Positions 48,827-63,300 of a stretch of DNA of 64,000 nucleotides are shown here, piece by piece (position 1 is the stretch's first letter; every line of letters begins with the position of its first letter). A program made the position numbers and the translations under genes. A model generated the notes under the pieces. The model saw nothing but the letters and a program-made list of their open reading frames with translations, made no database searches and was not told the DNA's origin. Source of the stretch: Petrolisthes cinctipes. Taxonomy: Eukaryota; Arthropoda; Malacostraca; Decapoda; Porcellanidae. The stretch spans positions 3,906,001 through 3,970,000 of the forward strand of contig JAWQEG010000710.1 of the NCBI GenBank assembly GCA_033782935.1. The letters are read 5' to 3'.

Positions 48827-51800
48827 GTGTTAGAGTATTTTCAAAATACATGCTCAAAACATACTGAAAATCGATCATTTAGGTGCACAAAAGTCGATAT
48901 GTGAATGCATCTTCAGTACCCGTTTATATCTCAAATTCAGGCTCAAAACACCCGAAAATTCAATATTTTGGGGTCCCAGAAGCAATCTGTACATGCCTAC
49001 TCAGTGTTAGAGTATTTTCAAAATACAGGCCCAAAATATGCTGAAAATCGATATTTTAGATGCCCAAAGTCAATATGTGCATGTATCTTCTGTACCCGTT
49101 TATATCTCAAATTCAGGCTCAAAACACCCGAAAATTCAATATTTTGGGGTCCCAGAAGCAATCTGTACATGCCTACACAGTGCTAGAATATTTTCAAAAT
49201 ATAGGCTAAAAACATGCTAAAAATCGACATTTTAGGTGCCAAAAAATCGATATCTCAAATTCAGTCCCAAAACACCCGAAAATTCGATATTTAGAGGTCC
49301 CAGAAGGTATCCGTACATGCCTACTCCGTGTTAGAGTATTTTCAAAATACAGGCCAAAAACATACTGAAAATCGATCTTTTAGGTGCCCAAAAGTCGATA
49401 TGTGCATGCATCTTCTGTACCCGTTTATATCTCAAATTCTGGCCCTAAACACCCGAAAATTCGATATTTTGGGGTCCCAAAAGCGATTTGTACATGCCTA
49501 CTCCGTGTTAGAGTATTTTCAAAATTCAGGCCAAAAACATGCTGAAAATCGATATTTTTGGTGCCCAAAGTCAATATGTGCATGTATCTTCTGTACCCGT
49601 TTATATCTCAAATTCAGGCTCAAAACACCCGAAAATTCAATATTTTGGGGTCCCAGAAGCAATCTGTACAGTGCTAGAATATTTTCAAAATATAGGGTAA
49701 AAACATGCTAAAAATCGATCTTCTAGGTGCCAAAAAGTCGATATCTCAAATTCAGTCCCAAAACACCCGAAAATTCGATATTTAGGGGTCCCAGAAGCGA
49801 TCTGTACATGCCTACTCCGTGTTAGAGTATTTTCAAAATACATGCTCAAAACATACTGAAAATCGATCTTTTAGGTGCACAAAAGTCGATATGTGCATGC
49901 ATCTTCAGTACCCGTTTATATCTCAAATTCAGGCTCAAAACACCCGAAAATTCAATATTTTGGGGTCCCAGAAGCAATCTGTACATGCCTACACAGTGCT
50001 AGAATATTTTCAAAATATAGGCTAAAAACATGCTAAAAATCGACATTTTAGGTGCCAAAAAATCGATATCTCAAATTCAGTCCCAAAACACCCGAAAATT
50101 CGATATTTAGAGGTCCCAGAAGGTATCTGTACATGCCTACTCCGTGTTAGAGTATTTTCAAAATACAGGACAAAAACATACAGAAAATCGATCTTTTAGG
50201 TGCCCAAAAGTCGATATGTGCATGCATCTTCTGTACCCGTTTATATCTCAAATTCAGGCACAAAACACCCGAAAATTCAATATTTTGGGGTCCCAGAAGC
50301 AATCTGTACATGCCTACTCAATGTTAGAGTATTTTCAAAATACAGGCCCAAAACATGCTGAAAATCGATATTTTAGATGCCCAAAGTCAATATGTGCATG
50401 TATCTTCTGTACCCGTTTATATCTCAAATTCAGGCTCAAAACACCCGAAAATTCAATATTTTGGGGTCCCAGAAGCAATCTGTACATGCCTACACAGTGC
50501 TAGAATATTTTCAAAATATAGGCTAAAAACATGCTAAAAATCGATCTTTTAGGTGCCAAAAAATCGATATCTCAAATTCAGTCCCAAAACACCCGAAAAT
50601 TCGATATTTAGAGGTCCCAGAAGGTATCTGTACATGCCTACTCCGTGTTAGAGTATTTTCAAAATTCAGGCCCAAAACATACTGAAAATCGATCTTTTAG
50701 GTGCCCAAAAGTCGATATGTGCATGCATCTTCTGTACCCGTTTATATCTCAAATTCTGGCCCTAAACACCCAAAAATTCGATATTTTGGGGTCCCAGAAG
50801 CGATCTGTACATGCCTACTCCGTGTTAGAGTATTTTCAAAATTCAGGCCCAAAACATGCTGAAAATCGATGTTTTTGGTGCCCAAAGTCAATATGTGCAT
50901 GTATCTTCTGTACCCGTTTATATCTCAAATTCAGGCTCAAAACACCCGAAAATTCAATATTTTGGGGTCCCAGAAGCAATCTGTACAGTGCTAGAATATT
51001 TTCAAAATATAGGCTAAAAACATGCTAAAAATCGATCTTTTAGGTGCCAAAAAGTCGATATCTCAAATTCAGTCCCAAAACACCCGAAAATTAGATATTT
51101 AGGGGTCCCAGATGCGATCTGTACATGCCTAATCCGTGTTAGAGTATTTTCAAAATACATGCTCAAAACATACTGCAAATCGATCTTTTAGGTGCACAAA
51201 AGTCGATATGTGCATGCATCTTCTGTACCCGTTTATATCTCAAATTCAGGCTCAAAACACCCGAAAATTCAATATTTTGGGGTCCCAGAAATAATCTGTA
51301 CATGTCTACTCAGTGTTAGAGTATTTTCAAAATACAGGCCCAAAACATGCTGAAAATCGATATTTTAGATGCCCAAAGTCAATATGTGCATGTATCTTCT
51401 GTACCCGTTTACATCTCAAATTCAGGCTCAAACACCCGAAAATTCAATATTTTGGGGTCCCAGAAGCAATCTGTACATGCCTACGCAGTGCTAGAATATT
51501 TTCAAAATATAGGCTAAAAACATGCTAAAATTCGATCTTTTAGGTGCCAAAAAGTTGATATCTCAAATTCAGTCCCAAAACACCCGAAAATTCGATATTT
51601 AGGGGTCCCAGAAGCGATCTGTACATGCCTACGCCGTGTTAGAGTATTTTCAAAATACAGGCCCAAAACATGCTGAAAATCGATATTTTAGATGCCCAAA
51701 GTCAATATGTGCATGTATCTTCTGTACCCGTTTATATCTCAAATTAAGGCTCAAAACACCCGAAAATTCAATATTTTGGGGTCCCAGAAGCAATCTGTAC

Positions 51801-54443
51801 ATGCCTACACTGCTAGAATATTTTCAAAATATAGGCTAGAAACATGCTAAAAATCGACATTTTAGGTGCCAAAAAATCGATATCTCAAATTCAGTCCCAA
51901 AACACCCGAAAATTCGATATTTAGAGGTCCCAGAAGGTATCTGTACATGCCTACTCCGTGTTAGAGTATTTTCAAAATACAGGCCAAAAACATACTGAAA
52001 ATCGATCTTTTAGGTGAACCTAAGTCGATATGTGCATGCATTTTCTGTACCCGTTTATATCTCAAATTCTGGCCCTAAACACCCGAAAATTCGATATTTT
52101 GGAGTCCCAGAAGCGATCTGTACATGCCTACTCCGTGTTAGAGTATTTTCAAAATTCAGGCCAACAAACATGCTGAAAATTGATATTTTTGGTGCCCAAA
52201 GTCAATATGTGCATGTATCTTCTGTACCCGTTTATATCTCAAATTCAGGCTCTAAACACCCGAAAATTCAATATTTTGGGGTCCCAGAAGCAATCTGTAC
52301 AGTGCTAGAATATTTTCAAAATATAGGCTAAAAACATGCTAAAAATCGATCTTTTAGGTGCCAAAAAGTCGTTATCTCAAATTCAGTCCCAAAACACCCG
52401 AAAATTCGATATTTAGGGGTCCCAGAAGCGATCTGTTCTTGCCTACTCCGTGTTAGAGTATTTTCAAAATACATGCTCAAAACATACTGAAAATCGATCT
52501 TTTAGGTGCACAAAAGTCGATATGTGCATGCATCTTCTGTACCCGTTTATATCTCAAATTCTGGCCCTAAACACCCGAAAATTCAGTATTTTGGGGTCCC
52601 AGAAGCAATCTGTACAGGCCTACTCCGTGTTAGAGTATTTTCAAAATTCAGGCCCAAAACATGCTGAAAATCGATATTTTTGGTGCCCAAAGTCAATATG
52701 TGCATGTATCTTCTGTACCCGTTTATATCTCAAATTCAGGCTCAAAACACCCGAAAATTCAATATTTTGGGGTCCCAGAAGCAATCTGTACATGCCTACT
52801 CAGTGCTAGAATATTTTCAAAATATAGGCTAAAAACATGCTAAAAATCGATCTTTTAGGTGCCAAAAAGTCGATATCTCAAATTCAGTCCCAAAACACCC
52901 GAAAATTCGATATTTAGGGGTCCCAGATGCGATCTGTACATGCCTACTCCGTGTTAGAGTATTTTCAAAATACATGCTCAAAACATACTGAAAATCGATC
53001 ATTTAGGTGCACAAAAGTCGATATGTGCATGCATCTTCAGTACCCGTTTATATCTCAAATTCAGGCTCAAAACACCCGAAAATTCAATATTTTGGGGTCC
53101 CAGAAGCAATCTGTACATGCCTACTCAGTGTTAGAGTATTTTCAAAATACAGGCCCAAAATATGCTGAAAATCGATATTTTAGATGCCCAAAGTCAATAT
53201 GTGCATGTATCTTCTGTACCCGTTTATATCTCAAATTCAGGCTCAAAACACCCGAAAATTCAATATTTTGGGGTCCCAGAAGCAATCTGTACATGCCTAC
53301 ACAGTGCTAGAATATTTTCAAAATATAGGCTAAAAACATGCTAAAAATCGACATTTTAGGTGCCAAAAAATCGATATCTCAAATTCAGTCCCAAAACACC
53401 CGAAAATTCGATATTTAGAGGTCCCAGAAGGTATCTGTACATGCCTACTCCGTGTTAGAGTATTTTCAAAATACAGGCCAAAAACATACTGAAAATCGAT
53501 CTTTTAGGTGCCCAAAAGTCGATATGTGCATGCATCTTCTGTACCCGTTTATATCTCAAATTCTGGCCCTAAACACCCGAAAATTCGATATTTTGGGGTC
53601 CCAAAAGCGATTTGTACATGCCTACTCCGTGTTAGAGTATTTTCAAAATTCAGGCCAAAAACATGCTGAAAATCGATATTTTTGGTGCCCAAAGTCAATA
53701 TGTGCATGTATCTTCTGTACCCGTTTATATCTCAAATTCAGGCTCAAAACACCCGAAAATTCAATATTTTGGGGTCCCAGAAGCAATCTGTACAGTGCTA
53801 GAATATTTTCAAAATATAGGCTAAAAACATGCTAAAAATCGATCTTTTAGGTGCCAAAAAGTCGATATCTCAAATTCAGTCCCAAAACACCCGAAAATTC
53901 GATATTTAGGGGTCCCAGAAGCGATCTGTACATGCCTACTCCGTGTTAGAGTATTTTCAAAATACATGCTCAAAACATACTGAAAATCGATCTTTTAGGT
54001 GCACAAAAGTCGATATGTGCATGCATCTTCAGTACCCGTTTATATCTCAAATTCAGGCTCAAAACACCCGAAAATTCAATATTTTGGGGTCCCAGAAGCA
54101 ATCTGTACATGCCTACTCAGTGTTAGAGTATTTTCAAAATACAGGCCCAAAACATGCTGAAAATCGATATTTTAGATGCCCAAAGTCAATATGTGCATGT
54201 ATCTTCTGTACCCGTTTATATCTCAAATTCAGGCTCAAAACACCCGAAAATTCAATATTTTGGGGTCCCAGAAGCAATCTGTACATGCCTACACAGTGCT
54301 AGAATATTTTCAAAATATAGGCTAAAAACATGCTAAAAATCGACATTTTAGGTGCCAAATAATCGATATCTCAAATTCAGTCCCAAAACACCCGAAAATT
54401 CGATATTTAGAGGTCCCAGAAGGTATCTGTACATGCCTACTCC
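48827..54443 (+). repeat. Trimer block containing a 4124-bp spaced duplicate
   Basis: Unit starts: 48827, 49328, 49819 (325 bp), 50144, 50645, 51136, 51636 (beta-S), 51958, 52450, 52951, 53452, 53943. Bases about 48827-49990 recur at about 52951-54114, sharing GATCATTTAGG, CCAAAATATGCTG and AAAAGCGATTTGTAC at a constant 4124-bp offset. The variants GATCATTTAGG and AAAATATGC also occur in the unit at 44690, marking an older relative. Confidence 0.84.
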
Positions 54444-57400
54444 GTGTTAGAGTATTTTCAAAATACAGGCCAAAAACATACTGAAAATCGATCTTTTAGG
54501 TGCACAAAAGTCGATATGTGCATGTATCTTCTGTACCCGTTTATATCTCAAATTCAGGCTCAAAACACCCGAAAATTCAATATTTTGGGGTCCCAGAAGC
54601 AATCTGTACATGCCTACTCAGTGCTAGAATATTTTCAAAATATAGGCTAAAAACATGCTAAAAATCGATCTTTTAGGTGCCAAAAAGTCGATATCTCAAA
54701 TTCAGTCCCAAAACACCCGAAAATTCGATATTTAGAGGTCCCAGAAGGTATCTGTACATGCCTACTCCGTGTTAGAGTATTTTCAAAATACAGGCCAAAA
54801 ACATACTGAAAATCGTTCTTTTAGATGCCCAAAGTCAATATGTGTATGTATCTTCTGTACCCGTTTATATCTCAAATTCAGGCTCAAAACACCCGAAAAT
54901 TCAATATTTTGGGGTCCCAGAAGCAATCTGTACATGCCTACACAGTGCTAGAATATTTTCAAAATATAGGCGAAAAACATGATAAAAATCGGCATTTTAG
55001 GTGCCAAAAAATCGATATCTCAAATTCAGTCCCAAAACACCCGAAAATTCGATATTTAGAGGTCCCAGAAGGTATCTGTACATGCTTACTCCGTGTTAGA
55101 GTATTTTCAAAATACAGGCCAAAAACATACTGAAAATCGATCTTTTAGGTGCCCAAAAGTCGATATGTGCATGCATCTTCTGTACCCGTTTATATCTCAA
55201 ATTCTGGCCCTAAACACCCGAAAATTCGATATTTTGGGGTCCCAGAAGCGATCTGTACATGCCTACTCCGTGTTAGAGTATTTTCAAAATTCAGCCCCCA
55301 AACATTCTGAAAATCGATATTTTTGGTGCCCAAAGTCAATATGTCAATCTTCTGTACCCGTTTATATCTCAAATTCAGGCTCAAAACACCCGAAAATTCA
55401 ATATTTTCGGGTCCCAGAAGCAATCTGTACAGTGCTAGAATATTTTCAAAATATAGGCTAAAAACATGCTAAAAATCGATCTTTTAGGTGCCGAAAAGTC
55501 GATATCTCAAATTCAGTCCCAAAACACCCGAAAATTCGATATTTAGGGTTCCCAGAAGCGATCTGTACATGCCTACTCCGTGTTAGAGTATTTTCAAAAT
55601 ACATGCTCAAAACATACTGAAAATCGATCTTTTAGGTGCACAAAAGTCGATATGCGCATGCATCTTCTGTACCCGTTTATATCTCAAATTCTGGCCCTAA
55701 ACACCCGAAACCTCGATATTTTGGGGTCCCAGAAGCGATCTGTACATGCCTACTCCGTGTTAGAGTATTTTCAAAATTCAGGCCCAAAACATGCTGAAAA
55801 TCGATAGTTTTGGTGCCGAAAGTCAATATGTGCATGTATCTTCTGTACCCGTTTATATCTCAAATTCAGGCTCAAAACACCCGAAAATTCAATATTTTCG
55901 GGTCCCAGAATCAATCTGTACAGTGCTAGAATATTTTCAAAATATAGGCTAAAAACATGCTAAAAATCGATCTTTTAGGTGCCAAAAAGTCGATATCTCA
56001 AATTCAGTCCCAAAACACCCGAAAATTCGATATTTAGGGGTCCCAGAAGCGATCTGTACATGTCTACTCCGGGTTAGAGTATTTTCAAAATACATGCTCA
56101 AAACATACTGAAAATCGATCTTTTAGGTGCACAAAAGTCGATATGTGCATGCATCTTCAGTACCCGTTTATATCTCAAATTCAGGCTCAAAACACCCGAA
56201 AATTCAATATTTTGGGGTCCCAGAAGCAATCTGTACATGCCTACTCAGTGTTAGAGTATTTTCAAAATTCAGGCCCAAAACATGCTGAAAATCGATATTT
56301 TTGGTGCCCAAAGTCAATATGTGCATGTATCTTCTGTACCCGTTTATATCTCAAATTCAGGCTCAAAACACCCGAAAATTCAATATTTTGGGGTCCCAGA
56401 AGCAATCTGTACAGTGCTAGAATATTTTCAAAATATAGGCTAAAAACATGCTAAAAATCGATCTTTTAGGTGCCAAAAAGTCGATATCTCAAATTCAGTC
56501 CCAAAACACCCGAAAATTCGATATTTAGGGGTCCCAGAAGCGATCTGTACATGCCTACTCCGTGTTAGAGTATTTTCAAAATACATGCTCAAAACATACT
56601 GAAAATCGATCGTTTAGGTGCACAAAAGTCGATATGTGCATGCATCTTCAGTACCCGTTTATATCTCAAATTCAGGCTCAAAACACCCGAAAATTCAATA
56701 TTTTGGGGTCCCAGAAGCAATCTGTACATGTCTACACAGTGCTAGAATATTTTCAAAATATAGGCTAAAAACATGCTAAAAATCGACATTTTAGGTGCCA
56801 AAAAATCGATATCTCAAATTCAGTCCCAAAACACCCGAAAATTCGATATTTAGAGGTCCCAGAAGGTATCTGTACATGCCTACTCCGTGTTAGAGTATTT
56901 TCAAAATTCAGGCCCAAAACATGCTGAAAATCGATATTTTAGATGCTAAAAGTCAATATGTGCATGTATCTTCTGTACCCGTTTATATCTCAAATTCAGG
57001 CTCAAAACACCCGAAAACTCGATATTTTGGGGTCCCAGAAGCAATCTGTACATGCCTACACAGTGCTAGAATATTTTCTAAATATAGGCTAAAAACATGC
57101 TAAAAATCGATCTTTTAGGTGCCAAAAAGTCGATATCTCAAATTCAGTCCCAAAACACCCGAAAATTCGATATTTAGGGGTCCAAGAAGCGATCTGTACA
57201 TGCCTACTCCGTGTTAGAGTATTTTCAAAATACATGCTCAAAACATACTGAAAATCTATCTTTTAGGTGCACAAAAGTCGATATGTGCATGCATCTTCAG
57301 TACCCGTTTATATCTCAAATTCAGGCTCAAAACACCCGAAAATTCGATATTTAGAGGTCCCAGAAGGTATCTGTACATGCTTACTCCGTGTTAGAGTATT

Positions 57401-60354
57401 TTCAAAATACAGGCCAAAAACATACTGAAAATCGATCTTTTAGGTGCACAAAAGTCGATATGTGCATGCATCTTCTGTACCCGTTTATATCTCAAATTCT
57501 GGCCCTAAACACCCGAAAATTCGATATTTTGGGGTCCCAGAAGCGATCTGTACATGCCTACTCCGTGATAGAGTATTTTCAAATTTCAGGCCCAAAACAT
57601 GCTGAAAATCGATATTTTTGGTACCCAAAGTCAATATGTGCATGTATCTTTTGTACCCGTTTATATCTCAAATTCAGGCTCAAAACACCCGAAAATTCAA
57701 TATTTTGGGGTCCCAGAAGCAATCTGTACAGTGCTAGAATATTTTCAAAATATAGGCTAAAAACATGCTAAAAATCGATCTTTTAGGTGCCAAAAAGTCG
57801 ATATCTCAAATTCAGTCCCAAAACACCCGAAAATTCGATATTTAGGGGTCCCAGAAGCGATCTGTACATGCCTACTCCGTGTTAGAGTATTTTCAAAATA
57901 CATGCTCAAAACATACTGAAAATCGATCCTTTAAGTGCACAAAAGTCGATATGTGCATGCATCTTCAGTACCCGTTTATATCTCAAATTCAGGGTCAAAA
58001 CACCCGAAAATTCAATATTTTGGGGTCCCAGAAGCAATCTGTACATGTCTACACAGTGCTAGAATATTTTCAAAATATAGGCTAAAAACATGCTAAAAAT
58101 CGACATTTTTGGTGCCAAAAAATCGATATCTCAAATTCAGTCCCAAAACACCCGAAAATTCGATATTTAGAGGTCCCAGAAGGTATCTGTACATGCCTAC
58201 TCCGTGTTAGAGTATTTTCAAAATACATGCTCAAAACATACTGAAAATCGATCTTTTAGGTGCACAAAAGTCGATATGTGCATGCATCTTCAGTACCCGT
58301 TTATATCTCAAATTCAGGCTCAAAACACCCGAAAATTCAATATTTTGGGGTCCCAGAAGCAATCTGTACATGCCTACTCAGTGTTAGAGTATTTTCAAAA
58401 TACAGGCCCAAAACATGCTGAAAATCGATATTTTAGATGCCCAAAGTCAATATGTGCATGTATCTTCTGTACCCGTTTATATCTCAAATTCAGGCTCAAA
58501 ACACCCGAAAATTCAATATTTTGGGGTCCCAGAAGTAATCTGTACATGCCTACTCAGTGTTAGAGTATTTTCAAAATACAGGCCCAAAACATGCTGAAAA
58601 TCGATATTTTAGATGCCCAAAGTCAATATGTGCATGTATCTTCTGTACCCGTTTATATCTCAAATTCAGGCTCAAAACACCCGTAAATTCAATATTTTGG
58701 GGTCCCAGAAGCAATCTGTACATGTCTACACAGTGCTAGAATATTTTCAAAATATAGGCTAAAAACATGCTAAAAATCGACATTTTTGGTGCCAAAAAAT
58801 CGATATCTCAAATTCTGGCCCTAAACACCCGAAAATTCTATATTTTGGGGTCCCAGAAGCGATCTGTACATTCCTACTCCGTGTTAGAGTATTTTCAAAA
58901 TTCAGGCCCAAAACATGCTGAAAATCGATATTTTTGGTGCCCAAAGTCAATATGTGCATGTATCTTCTGTAACCGTTTATATCTCAAATTCAGGCTCAAA
59001 ACACCCGAAAATTCAATATTTTGGGGTCCCAGAAGCAATCTGTACATGCCTACTCAGTGCTAGAATATTTTCTAAATATAGGCTAAAAACATGCTAAAAA
59101 TCGATCTTTTAGGTGCCAAAAAGTCGATATCTCAAATTCAGTCCCAAAACACCCGAAAATTCGATATTTAGGGGTCCCAGAAGCGATCTGTACATGCCTA
59201 CTCCGTGTTAGAGTATTTTCAAAATACATGCTCAAAACATACTGAAAATCGATCTTTTAGGTGCACAAAAGTCGATATGTGCATGCATCTTCAGTACCCG
59301 TTTATATCTCAAATTCAGGCTCAAAACACCCGAAAATTCAATATTTTGGGGTCCCAGAAGCAATCTGTACATGCCTACACAGTGCTAGAATATTTTCAAA
59401 ATATAGGCTAAAAACATGCTAAAAATCGACATTTTAGGTGCCAAAAAATCGATATCTCAAATTCAGTCCCAAAACACCCGAAAATTCGATATTTAGAGGT
59501 CCCAGAAGGTATCTGTACATGCCTACTCCGTGTTAGAGTATTTTCAAAATACAGGCCAAAAACATACTGAAAATCGATCTTTTAGGTGCCCAAAAGTCGA
59601 TATGTGCATGCATCTTCTGTATCCGTTTATATCTCAAATTCTCGCCCTAAACACCCGAAAATTCGATATTTTGGGGTCCCAGAAGCGATCTGTACATGCC
59701 TACTCCGTGTTAGAGTATTTTCAAAATTCAGGCCCAAAACATGCTGAAAATCGATATTTTTGGTGCCCAAAGTCAATATGTGCATGTATCTTCTGTACCC
59801 GTTTATATCTCAAATTCAGGCTCAAAACACCCGAAAATTCAATATTTTGGGGTCCCAGAAGCAATCTGTACATGCCTACACAGTGCTAGAATATTTTCAA
59901 AATATAGGCTAAAAACATGCTAAAAATAGATCTTTTAGGAGCCAAAAAGTCGATATCTCAAATTCAGTCCCAAAACACCCGAAAATTCGATATTTAGGGG
60001 TCCCAGAAGCGATCTGTACATGCCTACTCCGTGTTAGAGTATTTTCAAAATTCAGGCCCAAAACATGCTGAAAATCGATATTTTTGGTGCCCAAAGTCAA
60101 TATGTGCATGTATCTTCTGTACCCGTTTATATCTCAAATTCAGGCTCAACACACCCGAAAATTCAATATTTTGGGGTCCCAGAAGCAATCTGTACATGCC
60201 TACACAGTGCTAGAATATTTTCAAAATATAGGCTAAAAACATGCTAAAAATCGACATTTTAGGTGCCAAATAATCGATATCTCAAATTCAGTCCCAAAAC
60301 ACCCGAAAATTCGATATTTAGAGGTCCCAGAAGGTATCTGTACATGCCTACTCC
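54444..60354 (+). repeat. Rearranged block rich in 325-bp alpha-S dimers
   Basis: Unit starts: 54444 (325), 54769 (324), 55093 (487), 55580, 56071, 56562 (325), 56887 (325), 57212 (176, an L1 with an S-type tail and no S after it), 57388, 57879 (325), 58204 (677, L1-L2-L2-S), 58881 (324), 59205 (325), 59530 (501), 60031 (324). Loss of one long unit from the trimer is common here. The monomer near 55345 has lost 4 bp (ATGTCAATCTTC). Confidence 0.82.
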
Positions 60355-63300
60355 GTGTTAGAGTATTTTCAAAATACAGGCCAAAAACATACTGAAAATC
60401 GATCTTTTAGATGCCCAAAGTCAATATATGCATGTATCTTCTGTACCCGTTTATATCTCAAATTCAGGCTCAAAACACCCGAAAATTCAATATTTTGGGG
60501 TCCCAGAAGCAATCTGTACATGCCTACAAAGTGCTAGAATATTTTCAAAATTAAGGCGAAAAACATGCTAAAAATCGACATTTTAGGTGCCAAAAAATCG
60601 ATATCTCAAATTCAGTCCCAAAACACCCGAAAATTCGATATTTAGAGGACCCAGAAGGTATCTGTACATGCTTACTCCGTGTTAGAGTATTTTCAAAATA
60701 CAGGCCAAAAACATACTGAAAATCGATCTTTTAGGTGCACAAAAGTCGATATGTGCATGCATCTTCTGTACCCGTTTATATCTCAAATTCTGGCCCTAAA
60801 CACCCGAAAATTCGATATTTTGGGGTCCCAGAAGCGATCTGTACATGCCTACTCCGTGTTAGAGTATTTTCAAAATACATGCTCAAAACATACTGAAAAT
60901 CGATCTTTTAGGTGCACAAAAGTCGATATGTGCATGCATCTTCAGTACCCGTTTATATCTTAAATTTAGGCTCAAAACACCCAAAAATTCTATATTTTGG
61001 GGTCCCAGAAGCAATCTGTACATGCCTACTCAGTGTTAGAGCATTTTCAAAATACAGGCCCAAAACATGCTGAAAATCGATATTTTAGATGCCCAAAGTC
61101 AATATGTGCATGTATCTTCTGTACCCGTTTATATCTCAAATTCAGGCTCAAAACACCCGAAAATTCAATATTTTGGGGTCCCAGAAGCAATCTGTACATG
61201 CCTACTCAGTGCTAGAATATTTTCAAAATATAGGCTAAAAACATGCTAAAAATCGATCTTTTAGGTGCCAAAAAGTCGATATCTCAAATTAAGTCCCAAA
61301 ACACCCGAAAATTCGATATTTAGAGGTCCCAGAAGGTATCTGTACATGCCTACTCCGTGTTAGAGTATTTTCAAAATACAGGCCAAAAACATACTGAAAA
61401 TCGATCTTTTAGATGCCCAAAGTCAATATGTGTATGTATCTTCTGTACCCGTTTATATCTCAAATTCAGGCTCAAAACACCCGAAAATTCAATATTTTGG
61501 GGTCCCAGAAGCAATCTGTACATGCCTACACAGTGCTAGAATATTTTCAAAATATAGGCGAAAAACATGCTAAAAATCGGCATTTTAGGTGCCAAAAAAT
61601 CGATATCTCAAATTCAGTCCCAAAACACCCGAAAATTCGATATTTAGAGGTCCCAGAAGGTATCTGTACATGCTTACTCCGTGTTAGAGTATTTTCAAAG
61701 TACAGGCCAAAAACATACTGAAAATCGATCTTTTAGGTGCCCAAAAGTCGATATGTGCATGCATCTTCTGTACCCGTTTATATCTCAAATTCTGGCCCTA
61801 AACACCCGAAAATTCGATATTTTGGGGTCCCAGAAGCGATCTGTACATGCCTACTCCGTGTTAGAGTATTTTCAAAATACATGGTCAAAACATACTGAAA
61901 ATCGATCTTTTAGGTGCACAAAAGTCGATATGTGCATGAATCTTCAGTACCCGTTTATATCTCAAATTTAGGCTCAAAACACCCGAAAATTCTATATTTT
62001 GGGGTCCCAGAAGCAATCTGTACATGCCTACTCAGTGTTAGAGCATTTTCAAAATACAGGCCCAAAACATGCTGAAAATCGATATTTTAGATGCCCAAAG
62101 TCAATATGTGCATGTATCTTCTGTACCCGTTTATATCTCAAATTCAGGCTCAAAACACCCGAAAATTAAATATTTTGGGGTCCCAGAAGCAATCTGTACA
62201 TGCCTACTCAGTGCTAGAATATTTTCAAAATATAGGCGAAAAACATGCTAAAAATCGACATTTTAGGTGCCAAAAAATCGATATCTCAAATTCAGTCCCA
62301 AAACACCCGAAAATTCAATATTTAGAGGACCCAGAAGGTATCTGTACATGCTTACTCCGTGTTAGAGTATTTTCAAAATACAGGCCAAAAACATACTGAA
62401 AATCGATCTTTTAGGTGCACAAAAGTCGATATGTGCATGCATCTTCTGTACCCGTTTATATCTCAAATTCTGGCCCTAAACACCCGAAAATTCGATATTT
62501 TGGGGTCCCAGAAGCGATCTGTACATGCCTACTCCGTGTTAGAGTATTTTCAAAATACATGCTCAAAACATACTGAAAATCGATCTTTTAGGTGCACAAA
62601 AGTCGATATGTGCATGCATCTTCAGTACCCGTTTATATCTTAAATTTAGGCTCAAAACACCCAAAAATTCTATATTTTGGGGTCCCAGAAGCAATCTGTA
62701 CATGCCTACTCAGTGTTAGAGCATTTTCAAAATACAGGACCAAAACATGCTGAAAATCGATATTTTAGATGCCCAAAGTCAATATGTGCATGTATCTTCT
62801 GTACCCGTTTATATCTCAAATTCAGGCTCAAAACACCCGAAAATTCAATATTTTGGGGTCCCAGAAGCAATCTGTACATGCCTACTCAGTGCTAGAATAT
62901 TTTCAAAATATAGGCTAAAAACATGCTAAAAATCGATCTTTTAGGTGCCAAAAAGTCGATATCTCAAATTCAGTACCAAAACACCCGAAAATTCGATATT
63001 TAGAGGTCCCAGAAGGTATCTGTACATGCCTACTCCGTGTTAGAGTATTTTCAAAATACAGGCCAAAAACATACTGAAAATCGATCTTTTAGATGCCCAA
63101 AGTCAATATGTGTATGTATCTTCTGTACCCGTTTATATCTCAAATTCAGGCTCAAAACACCCGAAAATTCAATATTTTGGGGTCCCAGAAGCAATCTGTA
63201 CATGCCTACACAGTGCTAGAATATTTTCAAAATATAGGCGAAAAACATGCTAAAAATCGGCATTTTAGGTGCCAAAAAATCGATATCTCAAATTCAGTCC

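Noticed and set aside
7295..60109. Minus-strand open frames of 60-102 codons (for example near 7295, 13062, 14627, 20602, 59909)
   Set aside because: They are reverse-complement shadows of S-L4 junctions, recur only where those junctions recur, and have no independent support.
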